Source of the DNA: Bradyrhizobium erythrophlei
GTDB taxonomy: Bacteria; Pseudomonadota; Alphaproteobacteria; Rhizobiales; Xanthobacteraceae
Assembly: GCA_900129675.1 (NCBI GenBank)
Contig: FSRD01000001.1
Coordinates: forward strand, 5,011,501 to 5,075,500
Direction: 5' to 3'
DNA length: 64,000 nt
A program made the position numbers and the translations under genes. Positions 27,277-36,363 of the stretch are shown here, one piece after another. Each line of letters starts with the position of its first letter. Within the stretch, counting starts at the first letter, position 1. The notes below the pieces were generated by a model. That model had not been told where the DNA came from. It saw nothing but the letters and a program-made list of their open reading frames with translations, and ran no database searches.

Positions 27277-28027
27277 AACTGAGTTCGCCAACGACTGCGA
27301 GATTCGCCCGCATCAACGGGATCAATATCGCTTTCCGCGTGCAGGGCGAAGGGCCGCCGCTCGTCCTCATCATGGGCTATCGGCTGAGTTCGGCGGCCTG
27401 GCCGGCAAAATTTGTCGATATGCTCGCCAAGAAGTTCGCCGTGATCACTTTTGACAATCGCGGCACCGGGCACAGCGACAAGCCGGTCACCGGCTATGCA
27501 CTTGCCAATATGGCGTGCGACGTCGGCGGCCTACTCGACGAGATCGGCATCGAAAACACATACGTGATCGGCTACTCGATGGGCGGCGCAATTGCCCAGG
27601 AATTCGTCAGGCAGTTTCCAGATCGCGTTACCGGCCTGATCCTTTGCGCTACGATGTGCGGCGGTCCACGCGCGACCTATGCGGAACCTTCTGTCGTTCG
27701 TGTCATGCGCGACCTCGATGGGTTATCAGCGGAACAAATAGCGCGACGGATTTGGCAGGTCACCTACGCGCCGCACTATCTGGAACAGAACCTAGAATCA
27801 GCCAAGGATCAGATGCAGCGCGAGATCGCGTTACCTACGCCGCTGCATGCCGCTGATCTGCAATTCCAGGCCTTCGCCGAATTCGACGGCTCACACGCCC
27901 TTTCCCACATCAAGTGCCCCACGCTGGTCCTGACCGGCGATCTCGATAAGCTGATCCCGCCGCAAAATTCGAGGATCGTGGCCAAACTCATTCCGAGCGC
28001 CACGCTTGTTGTCGTGCCTGGCGGCGG
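27273..28027 (+). pseudogene. Alpha/beta hydrolase, C-terminus cut by an insertion sequence
   Basis: The product has the hydrolase fold with LVLIMGYRLSSAAWPAKFVD, the FDNRGTGHSDKP turn and the nucleophile elbow GYSMGGAIAQEFVRQFPDRV; the late Asp lies in LVLTGDLDKLIPPQ. After VVVPGG, where the catalytic His motif (GGH) should come, the insertion sequence begins at 28028, so the frame runs into it and stops at 28091. The catalytic His and last helix are lost. It overlaps the SDR gene by ATGA. Loss of this last operon gene may leave the pathway incomplete, unless it was dispensable. Confidence 0.8.
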
Positions 28028-29120
28028 TGTGTGTACCGAAAACCCTATCCGGGTTTATCGAATGATAGAATCGGCTAAGTTGGCGCGATGATCGCGCTGA
28101 TCTGCTTCGTTCTGGCCGTGCTGGCCTCGCCATTCAAGTCGAACATCCGGCTTGAGGCGGAAAATGCAGTGCTTCGACATCAGCTGATCGTCTTGCGACG
28201 CAAGCTGAAAGGCCGGGCTCGCCTCACGAACAACGACCGCTGGTTCTTGGTTCAGCTGTATCGCTGGTTCCCGTCGATCCTTCCGGTTCTCATGATTATT
28301 CGACCCGAAACGCTGGTGGGTTGGCATCGGGCCGGCTTTCGCCGCTATTGGCGTTGGAAATCGTGTCGACGGGGAGGGCGACCGCAGATCGAGACAGAAT
28401 TGCGCGCGCTGATCCGGCAGATGAGCACAGAGAATTTGCTTTGGGGTGCGCCGCGCATCCACGGCGAACTGCTCAAGCTCGGGTTTAGCGTCGCTCAATC
28501 AAGTGTCGCCAAGTATATGGTCAAGCGACGCGGGCCTCCAAGTCAGGAATGGCGGACCTTTCTGCGAAACCACGCGCCGGACATCGCCGCCATGGATTTG
28601 TTCGTAGTACCGACCATTGGCTTTAAGCTGCTGTATGGCTTCGTCATCATCCGGCTTGATCGCAGAGATCTTGTCTGGATCGGCGTCACAACCAACCCGG
28701 CGGCGGAGTGGGTTGCACGTCAGATCACCGAGGCTTTTCCTTGGGATGGCGCTCCGCGCTATATGATCCGAGATCGAGATCGAATCTACGGCACTGTCGT
28801 CACGCGCCGACTGCGTGCCATGGGTATCCGAGACAAGCCAATTGCACCGGCCTCGCCTTGGCAGAACGGCTTTGCCGAACGGCTGATCGGATCGATCCGG
28901 CGCGAGTGTTTGGACCACATCATTGTCCTGGACGAGGAACATCTGCGTCGGATTCTGAAAAACTATGCGGACTATTACAACGGCGTGAGAACGCATCGGT
29001 CATTGAACAAAGATGCGCCTATCTCTCGCCAGGTTCAGCGATCCGGCGTCATAAATTCGCGCGCCATACTGGGCGGACTTCATCGTCAATACGTTCGGAT
29101 TTAGATTTTCGGTACACACA
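28028..29120 (+). mobile_element. Insertion sequence with TGTGTGTACCGAAAA terminal repeats
   Basis: Perfect 15-bp terminal inverted repeats: TGTGTGTACCGAAAA at 28028-28042 and its complement at 29106-29120. One transposase gene fills the 1.1 kb. No target duplication is evident: hydrolase sequence lies on the left and IS91 sequence on the right, so a deletion or a recombination between elements happened after insertion. A lone copy of the same terminal repeat sits at 31310-31324. Confidence 0.8.
28088..29104 (+). CDS. Integrase-core (rve/DDE) transposase
   Basis: 338 residues. Start MIALICFVLAVLASPFKSNI; then the helix-turn-helix region RWKSCRRGGRPQIETELRAL and WGAPRIHGELLKLGFSVAQS. The DDE core has IAAMDLFVVPTIGFKLLYGF (first Asp), RYMIRDRDRIYG (second Asp) and NGFAERLIGSIRRECLDHII (Glu). 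The frame is intact. A related protein, clearly homologous along its length, is encoded at 43439-44455. Confidence 0.85.
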   Translation: MIALICFVLAVLASPFKSNIRLEAENAVLRHQLIVLRRKLKGRARLTNNDRWFLVQLYRWFPSILPVLMIIRPETLVGWHRAGFRRYWRWKSCRRGGRPQIETELRALIRQMSTENLLWGAPRIHGELLKLGFSVAQSSVAKYMVKRRGPPSQEWRTFLRNHAPDIAAMDLFVVPTIGFKLLYGFVIIRLDRRDLVWIGVTTNPAAEWVARQITEAFPWDGAPRYMIRDRDRIYGTVVTRRLRAMGIRDKPIAPASPWQNGFAERLIGSIRRECLDHIIVLDEEHLRRILKNYADYYNGVRTHRSLNKDAPISRQVQRSGVINSRAILGGLHRQYVRI

Positions 29121-29404
29121 ACGTGCTGCCCGGGGGCTTCCACCGCATCCGGCACTACGGACTGCTGGCCAGTGGCAGCCGCGCCGCCAACATCGCGCGG
29201 GCGCGCCAGCTGCTCGCCGTGCCGATCCGCTCCGAACAGCAAGATGCCTCAGAGGCCCCAGCGGCCGACGACCCCCGCATGCGGCCACGACCGTGCCCCT
29301 GCTGCGGCGGACGCATGTTCATCATCGAGACCTTCGCGCGCGGCAGCGAGCCAAAGCACCGACCCACGCCGGCGTCCGCCGCGATCAGGATCGACACCTC
29401 ATGA
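29121..29404 (+). pseudogene. IS91-family transposase, C-terminal fragment
   Basis: Directly after the insertion sequence the frame reads VLPGGFHRIRHYGLLASGSR and AANIARARQLLAVP, followed by the cysteine pair PCPCCGGRM. VLPxGFxRIRHYGLL and the CPxCGG zinc motif are hallmarks of IS91 transposases, so this is the last ~90 residues of one. The HUH relaxase part is missing. IS91 elements move by a rolling-circle-like route and can carry neighbouring DNA. Confidence 0.8.
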
Positions 29405-30041
29405 TGCCGTCATCGCTGATCCAGCACCGCACCGAAGCGCGCCATTCCGGCCGGCTCTCGCCCGGCAGCACACCCGCCTGCGCCGATCAGCAAGACTGGC
29501 CCGTGATCGCACCGCAAATCCTGGCGAGCAACCTGCGATCCGATCGCTCGCGCCAGCACGCACGCCCAAGATTCGCGCTAAAGCGATCCGACCGCCACCA
29601 TCGGCTCAACTCCCGCAACACTCACGCCGACAAAAAATCTTATAGCACCCGATGCACTGTCGGTGCCCACATCCCGCGATTTCGTGCCTTGGCGCTTTTC
29701 GGACGCCGGCTGTCCGAGCGTGGGGATGGTCTCGGCATCCCGGCATCCGAAAACCTGCACAGATTCAGACATGCGCCGAATGAACGCGACAATTAGGGCC
29801 CCGCCTTCGCGTGCCGGAGCCCCCGGCTGGCGACTATGAGTCGGGCCAAACCAGCCGGGGTTCCGGCAGCAATAGACGGCCTCAGCGCAACCGTGCGCTG
29901 GGGCCGTTTCTTTTGGGGGACTGACGAAGAAATTGGCAGTCGGCTACGCGCCGCCTGTGCACATGATCAGGCTCACCAAGATGCGGAGGATCGCGCCTTA
30001 CAAGTGGCTGCATCCGGAAGAGGAGGTGAGCCTCCGGTTCA
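29405..30041. other. Stretch after the IS91 fragment; hairpins, no gene
   Basis: May contain the IS91 3' terminus. CCCCGGCTGG (29821) and CCAGCCGGGG (29850) form a 10-bp stem around a 21-base loop. No protein-coding frame is convincing. Confidence 0.4.
29878..29914 (+). terminator. Rho-independent terminator
   Basis: GGCCTCAGCGC, loop AACCGT and GCGCTGGGGCC are followed by GTTTCTTTT. The stem has one G-T wobble. There is no clear gene just upstream. Confidence 0.55.
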
Positions 30042-30128
30042 CTAGCGCATATAGTATGCGTCGAATGCGTGAGCCAAGAAAACGCTGATGCTGAAAAAGG
30101 CAAATAGTGCCGTGACTACCTCGGTCAT
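30042..30128 (-). CDS. 28-residue membrane protein
   Basis: The frame is MTEVVTALFAFFSISVFLAH followed by AFDAYYMR. It is one hydrophobic helix with a charged end and a GGGAG ribosome site 7 bases before the ATG at 30128. Tiny membrane proteins ending in HAFDAY are frequent in Bradyrhizobium. The function is unknown. Confidence 0.6.
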   Translation of the reverse strand: MTEVVTALFAFFSISVFLAHAFDAYYMR

Positions 30129-30347
30129 CGCCTTGCTCCCTGGCTTGCCACGCCTGGAAGGGCGGCCTTGAGAAATTGGCGGTAAATCGTGTTGAGGATG
30201 AGGGCCAGCATGATCGAACCCCGCTGTTTGATCTAAGACGACGGTAGGCCATGTTTGTTGCGGGACGACTTCGCGATCGGGGAAAATGGCTTCATTGGGC
30301 CGGCGTGACCGCCTATGCGCTGGCGCCGATCGGCCGGCTCGAAAAGC

Positions 30348-30379
30348 GAAGCCCCGCATGCCCAGGCGGGGCTTTCTTT
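30348..30379 (+). terminator. Rho-independent terminator
   Basis: AAGCCCCGC, loop ATGCCCAG and GCGGGGCTT are followed by TCTTTT. Like the hairpin at 29878 it continues into GGGGA, so the two ends are similar in layout. Confidence 0.65.
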
Positions 30380-30444
30380 TGGGGAAGCGGGAAGGGGGTA
30401 GCGTCACCATCGACAACAGGTGCGGCCACGGTAAACTCCGATTT

Positions 30445-30675
30445 ATGGCAAAAAAGAAGATTTCGAGCACTGACCTAATTTGGATTTTTCACGAAAGGCT
30501 GAAAGCGTTTGACGATCACCCCCTTCATGGAATTCCGATTGCGATAGTGCCAGTGCCGAGCGCAGGCTGGACAGCGTTGACTCCCAAAAACGTACGACTG
30601 CACCGACCGCTATGGGAAAACCGCGTTAGAGCGATCGAAAAGGAACTCCGGAACAATTACGTTTTGAAAGGCTAA
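30445..30675 (+). CDS. Hypothetical 76-residue protein
   Basis: The product starts MAKKKISSTDLIWIFHERLK and ends ENRVRAIEKELRNNYVLKG. It is Lys/Arg-rich at both ends with a hydrophobic middle (HGIPIAIVPVPSAGW), probably cytoplasmic. There is no recognised domain. It follows a terminator, so it has its own promoter; no strong ribosome site is visible. Confidence 0.5.
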   Translation: MAKKKISSTDLIWIFHERLKAFDDHPLHGIPIAIVPVPSAGWTALTPKNVRLHRPLWENRVRAIEKELRNNYVLKG

Positions 30676-30797
30676 TTTTCAGCACCAATCGCCGCCGCTT
30701 CACATCGCTTCGGAGACCCCGATCGACCCGCCCGCACGCCGAACCCGCACCAGCGACCCTCTTAAGCCGGTGGTGGGGCCGGGTGATCCGTTATCGG

Positions 30798-31201
30798 TTA
30801 TCGGGCCGTCGCGCGCTTCTGCCTTGGCGGCTCTGTTGGCTGAACTGCAGGAGCCTGCTGAGTACTCGCGAATGATTGTTGTAGGACTTCGATTTTGGCG
30901 CTCAGCGCTGCGACGTCGTCGGACAACCGCTTCACCTCGGCCCGATCGGATGAGACCGTTTGTTGAAGGGCCCCAGTTGACCGACGGCCTGCTGTAGGGA
31001 CGCCTGCAGGTCATGGATCGCCTGAGCAGTCGGATCTGGTGGTGGTGGTGCGGTCGCTTTGTGCTGCTTCACAGGAATAGTTTCGTAAACGCCCAAAGGT
31101 ACGATTAAGGCGACGGCTAGCAACGTGAGGACGAAGATACGCCCGCTCCGAGAGTGGCGACTAGGTCCTGGTGGACACTCGAATCTCGATTGATCGCCCA
31201 T
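30798..31201 (-). pseudogene. Membrane-anchored coiled-coil protein with one frameshift
   Basis: From the ATG at 31201 the frame reads MGDQSRFECPPGPSRHSRSG, a membrane helix (RIFVLTLLAVALIVPLGVY) and the start of a coiled coil (AIHDLQASLQQAVGQLG). Near 30965 the frame shifts by one base; in the new frame LQQTVSSDRAEVKRLSDDVA, ALSAKIEVLQQSFASTQQ and a Pro/Lys-rich tail run to the TAA at 30798-30800. The restored protein has a short cytoplasmic N-terminus, one helix and a long coiled coil. Such proteins are common in the Nitrobacteraceae; the role is unknown. Confidence 0.65.
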
Positions 31202-31588
31202 GAAACAAAAATCCTGGTTTGCAGGGTTCTGACATTTACGCGGCCCGGCTCAGCTTAAACGATTCCCCGGCCGCGCCAGCGTGGCGCGCCGTGAAATCCC
31301 CATGTGAGGTTTTCGGTACACACAGCCATCGCTCAGAACCTGCGGCGGCTCGCATCGCTGGTCGCGCGACCGCCACCCGTTCAGGCTCTGTGTATTGCGT
31401 AGCGTAAAAGTTGCGTAGAGAGCGTCGGGGTCGCGGGACCAAACCCCGTCGCCCCAAGTGAAATGGCCGAACGACATCATCGGCCACAGCCGACTTTTGC
31501 AACAAAATCGGCACAAAAACGGACATGGCGCCATTTCCGAATTGAGTCCGTAGCGCGCAGCAAAGCGGACATTGATTGTCAGTTCTGA
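31202..31588. other. Intergenic stretch with a lone insertion-sequence end
   Basis: No gene is visible apart from the 15-bp repeat at 31310-31324. Confidence 0.4.
31310..31324 (-). repeat. Solo terminal repeat of the 28028 insertion sequence
   Basis: TTTTCGGTACACACA, identical to the right end of the element at 28028-29120, but with no transposase sequence next to it. It is either a relic of an excised or decayed copy, or a natural target-like sequence. Confidence 0.5.
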
Positions 31589-31700
31589 TCATGCCGCCGC
31601 GCGATCCTCCTTATCCGCGCCACGCATCACGATCTTGAGCGCGTCATCCGGTAACGGTCGCTGTAACGCTTTCGCCTTATCCCCGTGGCGCGTCGAGCCA
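31589..31700 (-). pseudogene. Possible C-terminal end of an SOS-response (SRAP/YedK-like) peptidase gene
   Basis: The reverse strand ends with KALQRPLPDDALKIVMRGAD and KEDRAAA before a stop at 31589. This resembles the last residues of rhizobial SRAP-domain proteins. The catalytic Cys2 domain is absent and the upstream frame is not similar. The assignment is weak. Confidence 0.3.
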
Positions 31701-31776
31701 AACGCTACGCTTTTCGGCGGATCGCGAGGACCTCCGGCATTGCTTACCACGTCGTCGTCAAGTCGAACCGCAAACC

Positions 31777-32118
31777 TCAACCGGTAGAACGCTTAAACGA
31801 CTCAGCCATCTTGGCGCCAATTTGAGTTGCGTCTTCGGCGGCGGCCTTTAGTTGGGATTGGAAATATTCGACCTCAATGCGGATCGCTTCTTGGAAGTCC
31901 TTCGCGCGCAAGAGCTTTTCCACGAAATCCCGGTTTGCTGCAACTTTCCGCTCAAGGTATGCCTTGAAAGTGGTTATTTGATCTTCGTTGGCACCCGGAA
32001 AGCCTCGCATGGCCTTTTCAACCGTGTCGATGTAGCTCTGCGTCGCGCTTTGCACCTTTTCGAGATTTTCAAGCATCATGGCTCGAACTGCTTCGAACGG
32101 ATTCGCTGTGTCTCCCAT
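31777..32118 (-). CDS. Phasin-family protein
   Basis: 113 residues, all helical: MLENLEKVQSATQSYIDTVE, DQITTFKAYLERKVAANRDF and EYFQSQLKAAAEDATQIGA match the amphipathic helices of phasin_2 proteins that coat polyhydroxyalkanoate granules. GGAG precedes the ATG at 32118. It is monocistronic. Some members of this family act more as general surface or stress proteins, so the granule role is by family only. Confidence 0.8.
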   Translation of the reverse strand: MGDTANPFEAVRAMMLENLEKVQSATQSYIDTVEKAMRGFPGANEDQITTFKAYLERKVAANRDFVEKLLRAKDFQEAIRIEVEYFQSQLKAAAEDATQIGAKMAESFKRSTG

Positions 32119-33333
32119 GGGATTTCTCCTCTAGCTAAATTAAACTACATCGTAGGTATATGAGGGTGTTTCCGTGTTTGCCGCTGATTTCGCCATCCTT
32201 GTTGCGGTGGCGATTGTCGAGACCTGCCTTGCTCATGCTGCTCTCCATTGTGCCCACAGCCGAGAGCATCCTCCCGCCGGTACCGAATGGCAACTAAACT
32301 ACGCTCGCAAAATCATGTTTTATGCGCGGCATCATCCGGACGATGAGGGTGAGGCGACCGATCAGCTGCGCGATTGCGAAATCCGGCGGAACTCCCAAAG
32401 CGTCTCAGCCATCGCCCATGGCTGGGACGCTTTTTTCAGTCGTGTTGCTCTTGCCGCCGCATTCCCCTGACGCTGCACAGCACACTGGGTCGTTCGTTGA
32501 GCCAAACATTTTACTAGGAGCAGCCTCAGCTTGCCAGACATTGTATGACCGCTCGTGGCGGATTGTGTTGAAAAAGTCCATTTTCGCTGATGCTCGAAAA
32601 CCGCTAAGCGGTCGTTAGAACGAAGGTAGTCAATCTTCAGTCGATTAGTGCAAAAGCTTGCGAGCCGTGCGCAAAGGCCGCGAGCGAGCGCAGGGCCTGT
32701 GGACGTTTTCCCAGCCCGGCTACTTCCCAAAGTCGAGAAGAGTCAGCTGGTGGAACGGGACCGGCCTGAGCGGGTGTAGCCTGAGCCGTTGCGGTCACTC
32801 AGGCGGATCGACTGATGCGGAGCGCAGAGCAGCATCAGGAAGAGCGCCCTATCAGCCTTGTATCTGGCAGCGGTTCGGCTGCTTTCCGTCCCATGCATGA
32901 CGACCTTCCCTTCGGTCGTGCACAGGCACCACCTCCATACGCGGCCGCGCTTTTTCAAGAGCCGTTCAAAAACAGGAAATTGATCCGGCATTTGCGATCG
33001 CTCATCGGTCAGTCTGGTCTTGTGTCGTTCGATCTCGTCGCAGGTTCAAGGTTTAGAACAAAGTATAGCAAAACTGCGTGAAAGAACATTGGTCCTTTTT
33101 GCCCTAAGGGTTCGCGCCGCGCGCTCTCGAGGTGCGGAGCATCTTCCAAGGAATTAATTTGATACTTAAAACAATCGGATGTAGTTTTTCTCCCGATGGG
33201 CCGCTCCCTTTGGATTTCGACGGTTTTCCCGGGCCGCCACAATCTAAACTTCATCGTGTCTTTCAATCCAACTAGAGCTTGAAACGGGAAAGCGTTTGCA
33301 TCCATTTCCAATTCGACTTTGGCCATTATCAAA
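32119..33333. other. Long stretch with no convincing gene
   Basis: About 1.2 kb. An open frame at 32174-32470 (starting MFAADFAILVAVAIVETCLA) has a membrane-like start but runs over the terminator at 32397, so it is doubtful. Around 32565 the bases GTTGAAAAAGTCC resemble a transposon end. The rest, including the region just before the NYN gene, looks non-coding and may be old mobile DNA. Confidence 0.4.
32397..32438 (+). terminator. Strong Rho-independent terminator
   Basis: AAGCGTCTCAGCCAT, loop CGCC and ATGGCTGGGACGCTT are followed by TTTT. The stem is 15 bp with one mismatch. It implies a transcript coming from the left on this strand, for which no clear gene was found. Confidence 0.75.
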
Positions 33334-33963
33334 ATGTCATTCGATTCCAACAAGATCGCGCTCTTCATCGATGGCGCCAATCTTTATGCGACGGCGAAGA
33401 CACTGGGCTTCGACATCGATTACAAGCGCCTTCTCAAGGAATTCCAGAGCCGCGGCACGCTGTTGCGCGCGTTCTACTACACGGCGATCATCGAAGATCA
33501 GGAATATTCGTCGATCCGTCCCCTGATCGACTGGCTCGATTACAACGGCTATACCGTCGTCACCAAGGCGACCAAGGAATTCATCGACGCCTCTGGCCGC
33601 CGCAAGGTCAAGGGCAACATGGACATCGAGCTCGCGGTCGATGCCCTGGAACTCGCCGAACATGTCGACCAGATCGTGCTGTTCTCGGGCGATGGCGATT
33701 TCCGCTCGCTGGTCGAAGCGGTGCAGCGTCGCGGCGTCCGGGTGACCGTGGTGTCGACGATTTCGAGCCAGCCGCCGATGATCGCCGACGAATTGCGGCG
33801 CCAGGCCGACGTCTTCACCGACCTCGTCGAGCTGCAATCCAAGATCGGCCGCGACCCCTCCGAGCGTCCGGCCCCGCGCGAGCCGCGCCATCACGCGCCG
33901 CAATTCCTGCAGCGGGCGACCACCAGGCTACCACGGGGCGAAGACGACGACTTCGTTGATTGA
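33334..33963 (+). CDS. LabA-like NYN-domain (PIN-like) RNase
   Basis: 209 residues from the ATG at 33334 (MSFDSNKIALFIDGANLYAT). The NYN fold acidic residues are in place: FIDGANLY, KGNMDIELAVDALEL and VLFSGDGDFRSLVEAVQRRG, where D-x-D and GDGDF form the metal site. The tail is Pro/Arg/His-rich and unstructured. Proteins of this type act as RNases or in gene silencing; in rhizobia the gene is normally highly conserved. Here it is isolated and its upstream sequence is poor in a ribosome site, so the promoter region may have been replaced. Confidence 0.85.
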   Translation: MSFDSNKIALFIDGANLYATAKTLGFDIDYKRLLKEFQSRGTLLRAFYYTAIIEDQEYSSIRPLIDWLDYNGYTVVTKATKEFIDASGRRKVKGNMDIELAVDALELAEHVDQIVLFSGDGDFRSLVEAVQRRGVRVTVVSTISSQPPMIADELRRQADVFTDLVELQSKIGRDPSERPAPREPRHHAPQFLQRATTRLPRGEDDDFVD

Positions 33964-34231
33964 GAGCGCTGGCCTTGGAGACGGGGAAAGGGCGGCGCTC
34001 GAGCCATAGTTCAAAAGCTGCTCTGATTGGCTTTACGAACGAAAATAGGCAGGTGCTATGACTCATTCACGCTCCCCGCCCGATGGTCCTAGCCTTTGAC
34101 CGCGATGCACCGAAGACACCCTCTACTTCAGGCTCTCGCTGGTTCGCCATCGTTGTCGGTGCACTGAATCCTTCTGTCGTAAGAAGGCCGCGTCAGTAGG
34201 AGGCTTCTTATGGACCCAACAGGCATTCGGC
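33964..34231. other. Intergenic stretch, no gene seen
   Basis: AAGAAGGC (about 34180) and GGCTTCTTA (about 34202) could form a hairpin, but no gene is evident. Confidence 0.3.
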
Positions 34232-34381
34232 CTATAGATGAGCGCCCTGTCCTCGCTTCAACCGGCAATTCTCAACGTTCGAAGTTGGAGAAAGTGGGGC
34301 GAGCGGCATTGCGGTCGCGGTTTTTGCTGCAGTAAGGCTGCCGAGTGCAGCAAGTTCAACAATCGCAAATTTGAATTTCAC
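34232..34381 (-). CDS. 49-residue exported peptide
   Basis: Starts with GTG at 34381, preceded by AGGAGGAAACC, an almost perfect ribosome site. The product VKFKFAIVELAALGSLTAAK continues TATAMPLAPLSPTSNVENC. The leader and the AMPLAPL mature start match a group of tiny secreted proteins common in Bradyrhizobium. The tail after NVENC differs from the usual Cys/Trp-rich one, so a frameshift may have altered it. The function is unknown. Confidence 0.55.
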   Translation of the reverse strand: MKFKFAIVELAALGSLTAAKTATAMPLAPLSPTSNVENCRLKRGQGAHL

Positions 34382-34754
34382 GGTTTCCTCCTGTGCAATC
34401 TGCACGTCACACAGTAAAGAGCTGAATGTGAACAAGGTATGAGCGAAATGAGCCCACCTTGAAGCGGCGCGCGCCCTACGTCCGGCTGCATCCGGACGAT
34501 GAGAGGTGAGGACGCCCGGGGCCAGACTAGCTAAATTCGATAACGAGCAGGCTCGAGCACAACAGCACAAGGCAGGTCGCAATCAGCGCGAGGAATCCGT
34601 CGGACACGAAGTCAGGTTGGTCCGAATTTATTAAAGATTTCGGAATCGGCTGTTTGCGTCGGAAGTCGATGTCAGTTCCAGTTTTCGGAGACGTCCGCTT
34701 CTGGGCGCAAGGCGCGCATCTGGGTCCATAACGCCTACTCGACCGTTGACCGTC
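34382..34754. other. Intergenic stretch, no gene seen
   Basis: Upstream region of the exported peptide gene; no coding frame or clear signal found. Confidence 0.35.
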
Positions 34755-34931
34755 TCAAAAATGCTTGGCGGCTAAAAGTCCGAGCAGAACAGTGCCTGAG
34801 ACGACAAATATGACGACCATATTGATCAGGTTTTGTGTGGCCATCGATATCGTCGATGCTGCATAGGCCGGCGGCAGGCTCGTCTTTGATTTCTTGCGTT
34901 TCGCCTTTTGTGGCGTAGCCTGTGCAGACAT
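34755..34931 (-). CDS. 58-residue single-pass membrane protein
   Basis: Starts at the ATG 34931 (MSAQATPQKAKRKKSKTSLP), with GGGGAA 5-7 bases upstream; a longer frame exists but its extension is unlike protein. A basic N-terminus is followed by one hydrophobic helix, NLINMVVIFVVSGTVLLGLL, ending AAKHF. Probably an inner-membrane peptide. The upstream inverted repeat GGTCAGGCC/GGCCTGACC (34954-34977) may be an operator or a terminator of another transcript. Confidence 0.55.
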   Translation of the reverse strand: MSAQATPQKAKRKKSKTSLPPAYAASTISMATQNLINMVVIFVVSGTVLLGLLAAKHF

Positions 34932-35384
34932 TGCATTCCCCGGAGTTGGCGGGTCAGGCCCTTTAAGGCCTGACCCTGACGCTTTCCCTGTCAAGGTTTG
35001 TCCCCGATCTGCATCCACAATTGCATGCTCTCGGACCCGAAAGCTTAATGACTCTGGTAAACCAAAGCTGACCAGAGCTGATGGTTTATGAATTTGCGAC
35101 GTCTGTATTAGATCGTCCGCCAAACCTACATCGTCTGCGCCCGATCGGTTGCGCTTGGTCTACTTGGCGAAGGTTCGTTCCCCGAGTTCCTCTCGCATTG
35201 AGGTTTGATCTGGTAGCGAAACGCTCGTTTCGGCTACGGCCGCGCAAACCGGACATTCGGCCGGGCCCGCATGTCTCAGAAGGGCCAGAAGCTGCAATCC
35301 GTTCTCTTTCAGTGCCGTGACCACTGGAGTAGCATTTCGCCGGACGGCGGTGCAGCAAACCGAGGTCAACGAAGGAGGAACACC
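34932..35384. other. Intergenic stretch with an inverted repeat
   Basis: Contains GGTCAGGCC...GGCCTGACC (34954-34977) and otherwise no gene. It probably holds the promoter of the SnoaL-like gene. Confidence 0.4.
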
Positions 35385-35876
35385 ATGCCAACAAAGAGTG
35401 TGACCAGAAAGTACTTTAGCGCCTCAATGGTGGCATTGTTCATCTCGCTTGCCGCTCCCGCCTCGGCGAGAGCAGGAGCAGAAGACGAAGTGAGGGACCT
35501 ATTTGGCAAATTCGTTGTGGCCCAGAATGCCCACGATTCGAAAGCAGTCGGCGAAATTCTCCGGGATTCACCGCAGTTTCTTTGGATCACGCGCGACCCG
35601 CAAACCGGACGCCCCGCACCATTTTGGGGGCGTGACGCAGCCTTAAAGCGCTTCGAACAATTCTACCAAGGCACTTGGAGCCTCGAACCCAAGGTTGATG
35701 AAATCAAAGTTACCGTATTGTCGCCCGGCGTCGTGCAATTGCTCGCGCCTACCGTATTCAGAATTGCGCCTCCTGGGCAGACCGCTCAACCAAACCTGTT
35801 TCTACTGAATCATATTTACGTAATGACAGACGCTGGTTGGAAATTGGTTAGTATCTTTCCTATCCTCGTTCCCTAG
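35385..35876 (+). CDS. Exported SnoaL-like/NTF2-fold protein
   Basis: 163 residues from the ATG at 35385, preceded by AAGGAGGAA. Signal peptide MPTKSVTRKYFSASMVALFI ends near ASARA. The mature part has EDEVRDLFGKFVVAQNAHDS, FWGRDAALKRFEQFYQGTWS and the final strand WKLVSIFPI, the cone-shaped NTF2 fold of DUF4440/SnoaL-like proteins. Members may bind or isomerise small molecules; nothing here fixes a substrate. Confidence 0.75.
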   Translation: MPTKSVTRKYFSASMVALFISLAAPASARAGAEDEVRDLFGKFVVAQNAHDSKAVGEILRDSPQFLWITRDPQTGRPAPFWGRDAALKRFEQFYQGTWSLEPKVDEIKVTVLSPGVVQLLAPTVFRIAPPGQTAQPNLFLLNHIYVMTDAGWKLVSIFPILVP

Positions 35877-36026
35877 TTGTTTGCCCGAGCACGCTGTCAA
35901 ATTGCGGGATTGGGTCAAATTGCGACTTGGCCGGAGGGCAGATTCTGGCGCAAAGCGGCCGTCCATGTGTCAACCTTTGTCGGTAGGCACCATGTAAGAA
36001 GGGGACCAACTGATTGGAGAAATGCA

Positions 36027-36128
36027 ATGCGTTCTGGCCTGGCACTATGCCTTTTGATCGCTCTCTGTGCTTCTGCCAACGCCGCCGCAAGAGCGCATCC
36101 AAGTTTGGCGGCGCTTGATCTGCGGTGA
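36027..36128 (+). CDS. 33-residue secreted peptide, perhaps a truncated gene
   Basis: The frame MRSGLALCLLIALCASANAA continues RAHPSLAALDLR to TGA at 36126-36128, with GGAGAA before the ATG. It is nearly all signal peptide. Related rhizobial genes are about twice as long, so a frameshift after ANAA is likely. Confidence 0.45.
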   Translation: MRSGLALCLLIALCASANAAARAHPSLAALDLR

Positions 36129-36363
36129 CCAGATGAAATGTACGCGTGCCATGGCTCAAAGCTGAAGCCGGGCGGGTATAATCGCAGCTGATAAGCAAAT
36201 TACACAAAGCTTATCAGTTTGCCGGGGTGGTTGTATCAGCCGCAATACGTTTCAATCCCATCGACGGCCGCGCTTGCGATTGCTCCGCTTCGGGTTGTCT
36301 GGTTTGAGGCGTTGACGACTGATTGGCTTAGTCACGAGAGTACTCTGAATGTGAAGCTATGGC

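Noticed and set aside
20000..28000. tRNA or integration site near the catabolic operon
   Set aside because: No cloverleaf-like sequence or attachment repeat could be recognised by eye.
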